The notes beneath the pieces are model-generated. The model did no database searches and was not told the DNA's origin. It saw nothing but the letters and a program-made list of their open reading frames with translations. Both the position numbers and the translations under genes were made by a program. 64,000 nucleotides of DNA from FACHB-1406 sp034189065 (lineage in GTDB: Bacteria > Cyanobacteriota > Cyanobacteriia > Cyanobacteriales > Spirulinaceae), in the NCBI GenBank assembly GCA_034189065.1, contig JAXHVQ010000010.1, positions 6,289 to 70,288 of the forward strand, in the 5' to 3' direction. Position 1 is the first letter of the stretch. Every line of letters starts with the position of its first letter. Positions 1-7,831 of the stretch are shown here, in pieces.

Positions 1-1
1 T

Positions 2-865
2 CTCGACCCCGACTGGATTTTGCCGGGAAATGGGGCGGCTGAGTTGCTGTCGTGGGCTTGTCGGGATTTGGCGGCGCGATCGCGGGTGGATTTGGCAACA
101 CCGGCTTTTAGCGATTACGAGCGGGCTTTGAGGGCGTTTGGGGCGAAAATTGGGCGTTTTCCTTTATCCCTCGAGAGGGGGCGCGCAACCCTTCCCATTC
201 CTCTGCCGACTTCGACCGACTCTCGGGGTTATGGGCTGCTGTTGAACAATCCTCACAATCCCACGGGGCGGTTATGGACGAGGGAGGAGATTGTGCCGTA
301 TTTGGATAAATTTGACCTAATTGTCGTCGATGAGGCGTTCATGGACTTTCTGCCGCCGCTCCAAGAGCAAAGTGTTATTGGGATGGTGGGGGAGTATGAG
401 AATTTGGTGGTGTTGCGATCGCTGACTAAGTTTTACAGCTTGCCGGGATTGCGATTGGGTTACGCCGTTGCCCATCCGAACCGTCTCGAGCGCTGGCAGA
501 GTTGGCGGGATCCTTGGCCGGTGAACGTTTTGGCTGTTGCCGCTGGCATTGCTGCGGTAGGCGATCGGGAATTTCAGCAGCGGACGTGGGATTGGTTGAG
601 GGGGGCGAAAAGGGAACTGTACGGCGCGCTTCAGGCTATGGATGGATTTGAGCCGGAGTGGGGGACTGCTAACTTTTTATTGGTACGAACCGCGCGATCG
701 AGTTGTCAACTTCAGGAATGTTTGTTGAGGGAGGAGCAAATTTTAATTCGAGATTGTCTGAGTTTTGCCGAATTAGGCGATCGTTATTTTCGCATTGCCG
801 TGCGCGCGGAGGCGGAAAATCAGCGTCTTGTTGAAGCTTTGGGCAGATGTACGAAGGTTTCGTAA
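2..865 (+). CDS. cobD: Threonine-phosphate decarboxylase-like PLP aminotransferase (5' truncated by window)
   Basis: The frame is open from base 2, so the true start lies upstream. The protein is a fold-type I aminotransferase. It has the NPHNPTG substrate/PLP loop, the VVDEAFMDF strand carrying the PLP aspartate, and SLTKFYSLPGLRLGY, whose lysine should form the Schiff base. The SLTKFY version of this motif is typical of CobD, which decarboxylates L-threonine-O-3-phosphate to (R)-1-amino-2-propanol phosphate for the cobalamin side chain. HisC is the closest alternative, but a clear HisC lies at 27711. It converges on the Argonaute operon, with 64 bp between the stop codons. Confidence 0.75.
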   Translation, partial: LDPDWILPGNGAAELLSWACRDLAARSRVDLATPAFSDYERALRAFGAKIGRFPLSLERGRATLPIPLPTSTDSRGYGLLLNNPHNPTGRLWTREEIVPYLDKFDLIVVDEAFMDFLPPLQEQSVIGMVGEYENLVVLRSLTKFYSLPGLRLGYAVAHPNRLERWQSWRDPWPVNVLAVAAGIAAVGDREFQQRTWDWLRGAKRELYGALQAMDGFEPEWGTANFLLVRTARSSCQLQECLLREEQILIRDCLSFAELGDRYFRIAVRAEAENQRLVEALGRCTKVS

Positions 866-929
866 AATGTCCCTATACGATGCAATCGCGCCCTCGATTC
901 TAGGATTGCTGTAGAGGAGGAGCGCGATG

Positions 930-3155
930 CTATAACCAAAATTGGCGATCGCCTTCCAACGATCCTGGCGCAATGCCTTGGAGTCTGCGATAGGCGATGC
1001 GATCGGAACCAAACAGCGGTATTGGCAAGCGAGGTTCCTTCAAAGAACCGTGATGGAGCAACGTAAGTTTGAGGGTTGCTTCTACTAAATCCTCTAGCGA
1101 TACTTCTTGTCCTTCATCGGGAATCACTTTTAAGCGAAGGGGATTCGCTAAACCCACCCTTTCGCTCACTTCAGTCGTCACCAGAATCACTTCATGGGGG
1201 GATAAGCGCAAGGCCAATCCTTTGGTTGGCGACTTTAAATACTTTTTTCCGCGATCGCCTTCAAGATTATACAGTCGCGGAACGCCAGATTTATAACACT
1301 CCACTAAAATTAATTTAGCATCAATTGCTTTTGCCCGTTCTCTCAAATGCCCAACTTCAGAGCCGCAAAATCGTCCATCTCGGTAAATCAATACGGTTTT
1401 TCCTTTCAGTTGAGCGGCTGGAAGGAAAGTTTCTAGAACCCGTTGAGGAATTTCTTCGCCCTCAATTAAAGCATCTTCAAGTCGATAGCGGATAAATTCT
1501 CCTTGTCTGCCGTAGAGACGAACACTCGCGCAAGCATTCATTGTTCCAGCATTTTTTTTCTTTGAACCTCTAGAAATATCCAATCCAATAAAATAATCTG
1601 CAATTTTCAGCCGTTCGGCTAACACAAAGGGTAAATTGCCTAATTTTGCGAGAATTCCCGGAATCACCTGATTGAGTAGATATGAGCTTTTTACCTTTTT
1701 CAAAGTATCTTCATAAATAACTTGACTCGCAATTCCTCGTCGAAGTAAACGCGCAGAAATCCACGAATACAAACTTCCCCCCTCTTGTTCGTCAGAATTG
1801 CGATCGCTTGTCGGGAGAAAGACTAAAACAATATCGGGGTGCATTTCCATCAGCTTATCAACTTCTTCTTCTACCTTAGTTCGGGCGGTAACTCCAGGTA
1901 AATTTTCTACAAATAATGTTTTTTTATTTTCAGGTGGTAAAATGCTCTCAAATTTGTAAAGTTTTAGTCGATCTTGAGCTTCGCTTAAAAATGTCCCGAC
2001 TTTAAAATCGCAAAGTTTCAAAGACGCAATACAAATTTGTTCTGATAAATCCTCGTAATTTTCATGGCGACGATAAACTCCCTCTGCACGGAGACCGTTT
2101 AAGATTTTGTTTTGATTTCCTATAAAATGATTCCCAAACAAGATTTTTGTTTGTTCAATCTGAACTTTAGGTGTCCAAAACAATTTAGAATATTGTTTGC
2201 TATTAACACTTAATCCAAATTGGAATTTATAGAAACTCAAAACACTTTCAGCCTCTTCTTTGTATAATCTTAAACAATTTTGTCTTTCTTTATAAGAAAT
2301 TTTCGTAGCTTTAAGCAACTTTCCATAATCTACCTCAAATCGATTAGCCGTTTCAGAGGTCACGCAAGGGCGTAATGCTGCCATCGCATAGTGAAGCTGT
2401 CTTGGGCTTTTTCCAAAACGAACAGCAACAATGGGTTGCTCATCTGGTGCCTCTTCCAAAGCTTTTCGACTGATTGCACCTGTTACTTTCTGTAAAAGTT
2501 TCTCTCGATTCCTATTCTCTCCCATTTTTCCTACAATTTCTACAATTGTAGCAAAGCTATTATGCTCTATATCTCGAACCTTGAGTCCAATCAAAAGTTT
2601 TTCAACGTCCTGCCTATAAGGATGATTTTCATAAAATTTCTCTAAAGTGCTGCTATAGCTGAAGTCGCTATGCAAGGTTAGTGTTAAGGCAGGTAGCTTT
2701 TTTTGGTCGAGTTCAATTTCTTCCGCCCAAAATTTGACTTCGCGTTTGACTTCCACTTGATTTTCAGTAAATACCACACGAGACGAAAAAGGGCGATCTA
2801 TTTTTAAAATTCTAACGGCAAGCTGAGAGAGAATTAAGGATATTATCTCCGGCTGTCTGACCCACTGGATTGCATAATCGCAATCGCCGATTTCTTCTTT
2901 CAAATTCTCACAAATGGCTGCAAGCGCTTCTCGCCATCTGGCTCGCTCTGGAATATCGCGCTCGGATTTAGCCAGAACCCAAAAATATCCTCGCTCCCAG
3001 ATTACAACAAGATTAGGAAATGTCTGACTAAAGCGCCAGCTCAGACGATTGCCAATCTCTCGACCTACGTCAGGAGTCAGTCGAAAACTTATTAAATTGG
3101 GTTTGGGAATTGCGAGAGGAAAAACCTCACTTAAAAAAATTGGCTTAGAACTCAT
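930..3155 (-). CDS. Long prokaryotic Argonaute, predicted catalytically active
   Basis: A 741-aa protein starting at ATG 3155. This ATG overlaps the TGA of the upstream Cas4-like gene (ATGA), so I prefer it to the earlier in-frame start at 3191. The C-terminal third is a PIWI domain: YFIGLDIS (D526), an acidic finger candidate in LEDALIEGEE (about E565-E568), IYRDGRF (D593) and LFGSDRIAY (D718). This is consistent with a DEDD catalytic tetrad. The C terminus ends in aromatic/aliphatic FWL, as in other long pAgos. The MID region (about 440-515) has Y463, Q478 and K504 at 5'-phosphate-pocket positions, but Ser467 where a lysine is usual. N/PAZ regions are too diverged for me to delimit. Known long-A pAgos use short guides to cleave invading DNA. 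The guide and target of this one are unknown. Confidence 0.9.
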   Translation of the reverse strand: MSSKPIFLSEVFPLAIPKPNLISFRLTPDVGREIGNRLSWRFSQTFPNLVVIWERGYFWVLAKSERDIPERARWREALAAICENLKEEIGDCDYAIQWVRQPEIISLILSQLAVRILKIDRPFSSRVVFTENQVEVKREVKFWAEEIELDQKKLPALTLTLHSDFSYSSTLEKFYENHPYRQDVEKLLIGLKVRDIEHNSFATIVEIVGKMGENRNREKLLQKVTGAISRKALEEAPDEQPIVAVRFGKSPRQLHYAMAALRPCVTSETANRFEVDYGKLLKATKISYKERQNCLRLYKEEAESVLSFYKFQFGLSVNSKQYSKLFWTPKVQIEQTKILFGNHFIGNQNKILNGLRAEGVYRRHENYEDLSEQICIASLKLCDFKVGTFLSEAQDRLKLYKFESILPPENKKTLFVENLPGVTARTKVEEEVDKLMEMHPDIVLVFLPTSDRNSDEQEGGSLYSWISARLLRRGIASQVIYEDTLKKVKSSYLLNQVIPGILAKLGNLPFVLAERLKIADYFIGLDISRGSKKKNAGTMNACASVRLYGRQGEFIRYRLEDALIEGEEIPQRVLETFLPAAQLKGKTVLIYRDGRFCGSEVGHLRERAKAIDAKLILVECYKSGVPRLYNLEGDRGKKYLKSPTKGLALRLSPHEVILVTTEVSERVGLANPLRLKVIPDEGQEVSLEDLVEATLKLTLLHHGSLKEPRLPIPLFGSDRIAYRRLQGIAPGSLEGDRQFWL

Positions 3156-3976
3156 GCAGCAACCTCTGGCTTCGGTAAAACAAACGGACAAATTGAGGAA
3201 AAAGGACAGGAGTAGCAGCCGCCCCCCGGATTGGGTGGAAAAATTTCTTTGAATTGAGCGGGATTTTGACGATAGCGTCGCAAATCTTTCTGATGCTGTT
3301 TTGCAGTTTTTGTGAGTATACTCTCATACTGTTGTAATGCTGCGGCTGAGGCAGAAAGAGGTTTAGACCATTGTTGTGTCTCTAGGTTATAAAAAGAAGC
3401 AACGGCTTTTTGATTGGGATACAGCTTGCTGACAGCGAAGAGGTAAATATAAGCTTGTCTGCGATCGAACTCCGATTTGCCCGTTTTAAAATCTAAAATG
3501 TGCAGCGTACCATCTTCTTCCGCAAACAGGCAATCAATGACAGCAAAAAGATTGAAACGATAATTTCCACGCTGAATGAGAATCGGTTCTGGAATACCTT
3601 CGTCGCCTCTGTAAAGCTTGATAATATTTTTTCCCAGCAGAATTGGCTCTTTGTGGTATCGTTCGAGGACTTTTTTGACTCGTTCTCGAACTTCTTCCGA
3701 TTCCTGACTTAGTTTAAGAATCTCAGCAATTGTCTCTACCGCATCTGGACTGTTCAAAGTTTGAGCATCTCGATGAAATTCGTAAACCCCTTTCTGGGCT
3801 AATAATCCTATCTTTTGATAAGTATTGTCTTGTTCGAGCAATGCTTTAACTTGCGGTTCTTTTGTGCGAGCTTTCGTAAAGCCCCGCTTCATATCGCAGT
3901 GCAAATGTTCTAGTCCTACGGCTGGGGAGAACAGAGACAATAGGTTATAGCTGGCAAAGTTCCAAATTTTGGTCAT
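3152..3976 (-). CDS. Cas4-like/RecB-family PD-(D/E)XK nuclease with Fe-S cysteines
   Basis: 274 aa from ATG 3976, preceded by GGAGG with eight bases of spacing. A TTG 15 bases upstream is the less likely start. The nuclease core is AVIDCL (D148), HILDFKTGK (D162, K164) and the downstream RRQAYIYLFAV helix (Q174, Y178), matching the Cas4/RecB motif series. A lone N-terminal Cys27 (LHCDMKR) together with C254, C257 and C263 (GGCYSCPFSSICPF) would ligate a 4Fe-4S cluster as in Cas4. Its stop overlaps the Argonaute start, so the two are translationally coupled. Cas4-family nucleases are known pAgo neighbours, and a role in generating or processing guide DNA is inferred. No CRISPR array or cas1/cas2 occurs here. 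Confidence 0.85.
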   Translation of the reverse strand: MTKIWNFASYNLLSLFSPAVGLEHLHCDMKRGFTKARTKEPQVKALLEQDNTYQKIGLLAQKGVYEFHRDAQTLNSPDAVETIAEILKLSQESEEVRERVKKVLERYHKEPILLGKNIIKLYRGDEGIPEPILIQRGNYRFNLFAVIDCLFAEEDGTLHILDFKTGKSEFDRRQAYIYLFAVSKLYPNQKAVASFYNLETQQWSKPLSASAAALQQYESILTKTAKQHQKDLRRYRQNPAQFKEIFPPNPGGGCYSCPFSSICPFVLPKPEVAA

Positions 3977-4010
3977 GGGTTGTGCCTCCAAACGGACGAT
4001 AAAATCAATT

Positions 4011-4232
4011 TTACTTTGTTAGGAGTTCGTACAGGGCTGTCCGAGTTTGCACGGGCATCAACCGGCTATTCTGGTTGGCAACTTCAAAAGTTTGAAGGGC
4101 TTCCAGCATTTGTTCGGCAGCTTCCGTCAACTCCGGGCGCTGGCTGGTGTTTTTGATTTCTTCAGCTAAAAGGGCTAAGGGTCTGCCAATTGAAAAGCAG
4201 AGTTGCTGCGGGTTTGAGGTCGATTGTTGCAT
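4011..4232 (-). CDS. Small uncharacterised protein, first gene of the Argonaute operon
   Basis: 73 aa. The ATG at 4232 has a good GAGGAG ribosome site eight bases upstream, so I regard it as a real gene. The protein is soluble and mostly predicted helical, with an AEEIKNTSQRPELTEAAEQM stretch, and has no domain I recognise. It is 34 bp upstream of the Cas4-like start and shares the promoter facing the XRE regulator. Its position suggests an accessory, antitoxin-like or adaptor subunit, but nothing in the sequence shows this. Confidence 0.65.
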   Translation of the reverse strand: MQQSTSNPQQLCFSIGRPLALLAEEIKNTSQRPELTEAAEQMLEALQTFEVANQNSRLMPVQTRTALYELLTK

Positions 4233-4274
4233 TGCTATTACTCCTCGATAGATAAAAAGGGCGTACTCAAACGT

Positions 4275-4316
4275 ATTATATGCTATAATTGCTCATGTTG
4301 ACCAACTTAGTCAACA
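4275..4316. promoter_or_regulatory. Back-to-back promoters with palindromic operator candidate
   Basis: The block ATTATA-TGC-TATAAT (4275-4289) gives a TATAAT -10 on each strand, three bases apart. The plus-strand copy has a TGC extended -10. Immediately downstream for plus and upstream for minus sits TGTTGAC-N7-GTCAACA (4296-4316), a perfect 7-bp-arm inverted repeat. A repressor bound there would cover the plus-strand start and the -35 zone of the minus-strand promoter. The XRE protein at 4388 is the obvious candidate ligand. Sites are seen directly; the regulation is inferred. Confidence 0.6.
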
Positions 4317-4387
4317 TTTATACGTTAATCTATGCTGAAGATAGAGTCAAGATAGAACATGATGGAAGAGTCGCGAGGGACAAAGCC

Positions 4388-4750
4388 GTGGAACGGACTT
4401 TTGGAAAAACGATTCGTCAAGCCCGCAAGCAGAAGGAATACAGTCAACGCGAATTGGCAAAGTTAATCGGCGTGGACTATACTTACCTGTCCAAACTGGA
4501 GAACGACCATGCGGGGTATCCTCCCAGCGAGGAAGTTATTCATAAATTAGCCTCACAGTTGGGTTTGCAGGAGGAGGAGCTGAGGCGCTTAGCGGGTCGA
4601 ATTATGCCCGAAGATGCGAAAGTTTTTGAGGATTTGGTGAGGAAGTATCAGCAAATGCCGGCGTTGCTGCGGCGAATGCGAGATGAGCCTGAATTTGCGA
4701 AAAAGTTATTGCGAGAGACAAAGCAATCAAATAGTGAGGAATCAAATTGA
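4388..4750 (+). CDS. XRE-family transcriptional regulator
   Basis: 120 aa from GTG 4388, which has GAGGG nine bases upstream. The frame is open further upstream (TTG 4289), but that would include the operator palindrome and non-domain sequence. Residues 5-65 form a Cro/C1 HTH (IRQARKQKEYSQRELAKLIG ... YLSKLENDHAGYPPSEEVI). A helical tail follows (PEDAKVFEDLVRKYQQMPAL). Its stop overlaps the TTG start of the ImmA-like protease (TTGA), the classic ImmR/ImmA layout in which the protease removes the repressor. It is divergent from the Argonaute operon and probably controls it and itself. Confidence 0.88.
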   Translation: MERTFGKTIRQARKQKEYSQRELAKLIGVDYTYLSKLENDHAGYPPSEEVIHKLASQLGLQEEELRRLAGRIMPEDAKVFEDLVRKYQQMPALLRRMRDEPEFAKKLLRETKQSNSEESN

Positions 4751-5388
4751 AAATCATCAAACCCTATCAGCCTTTAGATAAAGCAGAAATCGAGCGTCAA
4801 GCAACTGACTTGCGCATCAGAACCCAAGCACAGCGTAAGCGCCCTCTCAAGAGGGATTTTGTCGCAGAGGCAGTTGCAGATTTTCTGGACTTGGGTGTTG
4901 TATGGGAAAAAATTCCTCCTGATACTGAGGGAACGATCGCGGCAATGATTCTGCCAGTACAGCATGAAATTATTATTAATAAAAATATTCCAGCGCTCGA
5001 AGGGGGATTTGGTCAGTCCACGATCGCTCACGAAATCGGACATTGGATACTACATATCGATCGCAATGCCGTGGGTCAATTTGTAGACCGCTTAGATGAG
5101 GTAACTGAAATTGAAATAGAGCCATTTCTATGCCGTAGCGTTACCAGTACGCGAGGAATTGAATGGCAGGCCCAGTATTTCGCGAGTTGTCTATTGATGC
5201 CTCAATTTGAGTTAGAAAAGGCAAAAGTTGGACGGAATTTAACTCGGTGGCCTCACCTTTATGCGATGGCAGATGAGTTTGGTGTCACAATATCCAATCT
5301 GACAAATCGATTGAAGGGACTGGGTTGGATTCGTCTTTCTGAAAGTTCCAAGTGTATTTATTTAGGTGAAGCAGCTCCCAAAGGATAA
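4747..5388 (+). CDS. ImmA/IrrE-family zinc metallopeptidase (M78)
   Basis: 213 aa from TTG 4747, overlapping the XRE stop. The gluzincin motif HEIGH is at residues 95-99, with the third ligand probably E139 in IEWQAQYFASCLLMP, matching the E-A-FA-LLMP signature of the family. The C-terminal part (about 165-205) resembles a winged-helix-like segment. In ImmR-ImmA and DdrO-IrrE pairs such proteases cleave the partnered XRE repressor after a damage or invasion signal. Here that would derepress the divergent Argonaute operon, which is an inference from gene arrangement. Confidence 0.85.
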   Translation: MKIIKPYQPLDKAEIERQATDLRIRTQAQRKRPLKRDFVAEAVADFLDLGVVWEKIPPDTEGTIAAMILPVQHEIIINKNIPALEGGFGQSTIAHEIGHWILHIDRNAVGQFVDRLDEVTEIEIEPFLCRSVTSTRGIEWQAQYFASCLLMPQFELEKAKVGRNLTRWPHLYAMADEFGVTISNLTNRLKGLGWIRLSESSKCIYLGEAAPKG

Positions 5389-5443
5389 AAGTATTTTCGG
5401 CGCGCGATCGCTTTAAACTAACCAACAGGAGTTACAATTTTAA

Positions 5444-6103
5444 ATGCCTCAAACCGCAGTTACAAAAAGAATTACTACAATTGGGGAAGCCGAGCGGCAA
5501 TTCAATTTAGTTCGGACTGCCGACCTTGATTTTTTCCCTGAATGGAGAGAAGATTTAGCCGATTTGAGCGATGCAGAGAAAGCCATTTTAGACCGAATTA
5601 AGGCAAGATACCGCTACCATCGAGCCAATGGGAATCTCGCCGAAGGTTTAGTGAACTTAGTCGTTTTGTCGCCATTGCTGGAGTTGGCGGGTTTTTACGA
5701 TCCTCCATTTCAGATGCAGGCAGAAGTAGCAGTTGAAATCAGTACGTCCGTAGCAACGAGCGAAGTTTCTGAGGAAGTTTTGCGAGGGAGAATTGATTTT
5801 TTAGTTGTGTCCAAAGGGTTATGGGTCGTTGTGTTGGAATCTAAGGGAACGGAAATTAACCTCGATATGGCAATTCCTCAAACTTTAAGTTATATGATGG
5901 CGAATCCTCGTCCCGAACGACCAGTATTTGCGACGATAACGAATGGCGGAGAGTTCTTTTTTCTCAAGCTATATCGTCAGGGAACGCCGCAATATGATAT
6001 TTCTCGTATTTTTTCTCTTTTGCCTTTACAAAATGAACTTTATGATGTACTAAAAGTTTTAAAAAGGTTGGGGAATTGTATTGAAACGACTGATACGAAC
6101 TAA
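5444..6103 (+). CDS. HsdR-N-like PD-(D/E)XK nuclease-domain protein
   Basis: 219 aa, ATG 5444 with AGGAG about 12 bases upstream. The sequence matches the N-terminal nuclease-like domain of type I restriction HsdR subunits. It has GRIDFLVVSKGLWVVVLESK with D118, E132 and K134 as the catalytic triad, followed by a QTLSYMMAN helix. There is no helicase domain and no hsdM or hsdS nearby, so it is a solo domain. Such orphan proteins are common in cyanobacteria and their role is unknown. It lies 55 bp downstream of the ImmA-like gene and may be co-transcribed. Confidence 0.7.
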   Translation: MPQTAVTKRITTIGEAERQFNLVRTADLDFFPEWREDLADLSDAEKAILDRIKARYRYHRANGNLAEGLVNLVVLSPLLELAGFYDPPFQMQAEVAVEISTSVATSEVSEEVLRGRIDFLVVSKGLWVVVLESKGTEINLDMAIPQTLSYMMANPRPERPVFATITNGGEFFFLKLYRQGTPQYDISRIFSLLPLQNELYDVLKVLKRLGNCIETTDTN

Positions 6104-6238
6104 ATTTTAATTTGAAATTTCGCATAGTTTAAAGTAGCGCGATCGCGTCCTTTCCCTACTAAAGTTGAGGCTATGCACTCTGTTCGCAAATAAGTCAACA
6201 AATGCGGCTAAAATTGAGGGACAGGAGGTGCTAGAGGG

Positions 6239-7639
6239 ATGGGTAAGGCAGGAAAAGCGCTGCAACAAGTCCTAAAGACTTACAGCATTAGTCAAAATAA
6301 ACTCGCATTGTCGTTGGGAGTCGAGCGATCGGTGGTTTTTCGCTGGTTCCACGAACAGGTGGATCCGTCAGCGGAGGCGGTTGCGGAGATCGTGGCGGTG
6401 CTTCAACAGCTCGAACCCGATGCTGCTGGGGAGTTTGCGCAATTGTATTTGGGAAATGCTGCTTTCGCGCGATCGCCTCGTTTCGCGATCGCGAGTCATC
6501 CCGAACTCCCACCGTCCGATGATGTGGACGTTTCTGTGTTATCGGGACTTTTTAGCAATACGACGAACTCTTATAAATATTTATTCTTCATTTCGGTACT
6601 GGATATTTTGTGCAGGCGAAAGTTCGAGGGGAGTTCCGCGATCGGGTTTGGAGAACTGGTTGTGGAAATGTTAGCAAATGCGTGGTATCCTCACACCTAT
6701 TTTAAACTCTCCTTTGGTCGGCAGGATATGGTAGCCGATTATCTGGATTCTCTCGACCTTGAAGTAGAAGAACCGATTTTTAAACTTACAGATATTGATA
6801 AGAAACTTTTGAGACAGGCGATAGAAGCGCAGAACTTAACTAAAATCTCGAAAAAGTTAATGCGTTTTGTTCCTTTTCGACTGATTCGACCTTTCTTTGA
6901 ACGGGAATTGAGAGGGTTAAGTACGAAAAAAGATAGCCAAATTGAAAAAAGAATACCAGAGTTGGCAAAAGAAGGATTTGAAAACTATAAACCTCTATAT
7001 CGTTTTAATTCTACGCTATACAAAAACTGTAAAGTTATCCTTATTCATCCTGACTGGCTATCTTACCTCGAACAAAACTATTCTATTGTTCGAGGGTGGA
7101 CATCTTGGCAATGGTTGAACTATATGCAGTCTCGAAATCCCAGCGTTCCCTCTATTTCGAGTAAACTTTTTCCTCCTCAACAAAGGGACTCTTTAAGCGA
7201 GCAGACAAAATACTGGAAGCGCATCATAAAAAATGCAGAAATCCGGTGCATTTACTCTGGAATCGTTTTGAATTCAAGCAATTTATCTCTAGATCATTAT
7301 TTGCCTTGGTCTTTTGTTGCTCACAATCGACTTTGGAATTTGATTCCAACAATTGCATCTGTTAATTCAGCTAAATCTAATAATATTCCTGCGATCGTTT
7401 ATTTCGACCGGTTCGTTCAAAACCAACACGAAGGCTTAACAATTCACAAAAAGATTAGAGAACAATTAGACTGGAATAAAGTAACTGAATCTTATCTTGT
7501 CGATCTTAAAGTTAGCTCTCGCGATGATTTGTTGAATTTAGAAGCACTGAGAAATGCTTACCAAACTGTATTGATTCCTTTAATGGCTTTGGCGGAAAAT
7601 CAGGGGTTTGCCACTGAATGGAAATACAAAGACAAATGA
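6239..7639 (+). CDS. HTH-HNH endonuclease fusion
   Basis: 466 aa, ATG 6239 with AGGAGG close upstream. Residues 5-55 are an XRE-like HTH (ISQNKLALSLGVERSVVFRW). Residues about 105-300 include the NTTNSYKYLFFISVLDILCR segment found at the N terminus of a class of HNH proteins. Residues 335-380 hold the HNH core: C337, LDHYLPWSF (D352, H353), RLWNLIP (N367) and VNSAKSN (N376). The pattern matches an intact beta-beta-alpha-metal nuclease. It probably acts on foreign DNA or is a regulated nuclease. The HTH fusion suggests DNA-site or promoter control. Three hairpins follow the stop. Confidence 0.78.
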   Translation: MGKAGKALQQVLKTYSISQNKLALSLGVERSVVFRWFHEQVDPSAEAVAEIVAVLQQLEPDAAGEFAQLYLGNAAFARSPRFAIASHPELPPSDDVDVSVLSGLFSNTTNSYKYLFFISVLDILCRRKFEGSSAIGFGELVVEMLANAWYPHTYFKLSFGRQDMVADYLDSLDLEVEEPIFKLTDIDKKLLRQAIEAQNLTKISKKLMRFVPFRLIRPFFERELRGLSTKKDSQIEKRIPELAKEGFENYKPLYRFNSTLYKNCKVILIHPDWLSYLEQNYSIVRGWTSWQWLNYMQSRNPSVPSISSKLFPPQQRDSLSEQTKYWKRIIKNAEIRCIYSGIVLNSSNLSLDHYLPWSFVAHNRLWNLIPTIASVNSAKSNNIPAIVYFDRFVQNQHEGLTIHKKIREQLDWNKVTESYLVDLKVSSRDDLLNLEALRNAYQTVLIPLMALAENQGFATEWKYKDK

Positions 7640-7659
7640 TTGTTACGGACTTTAGTGCC

Positions 7660-7780
7660 TTGAACTAAAGTTCAGGCTAACAGCTAAAACCTGTTGAAAC
7701 AGGTTGAAAATCAAAATCTATCAATTTCTCAGTCCGTTTTAACGGACTTAAGCTATCAGCCCAAAATTGATTTTCGGGCT
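7660..7780. repeat. Hairpin-rich dispersed repeat, copy A
   Basis: Positions 7660-7712 match 45155-45207 almost base for base, including GAACTAAAGTTC and the stem AACCTGTT/AACAGGTT (AACCCGTT/AACGGGTT in the other copy). Two further hairpins follow here: AGTCCGTT/AACGGACT (7731-7748) and AGCCC-N13-GGGCT (7758-7780). It is a cyanobacterial palindromic repeat and may terminate the HNH transcript. Confidence 0.7.
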
Positions 7781-7831
7781 TATTGCTAAAACGCTGTACC
7801 TACGAATTTGCGATCGCGTCCCTTTCTAACC

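Noticed and set aside
2..865. HisC as identity of the left-edge aminotransferase
   Set aside because: SLTKFY and overall spacing fit CobD better, and a canonical HisC is present at 27711.
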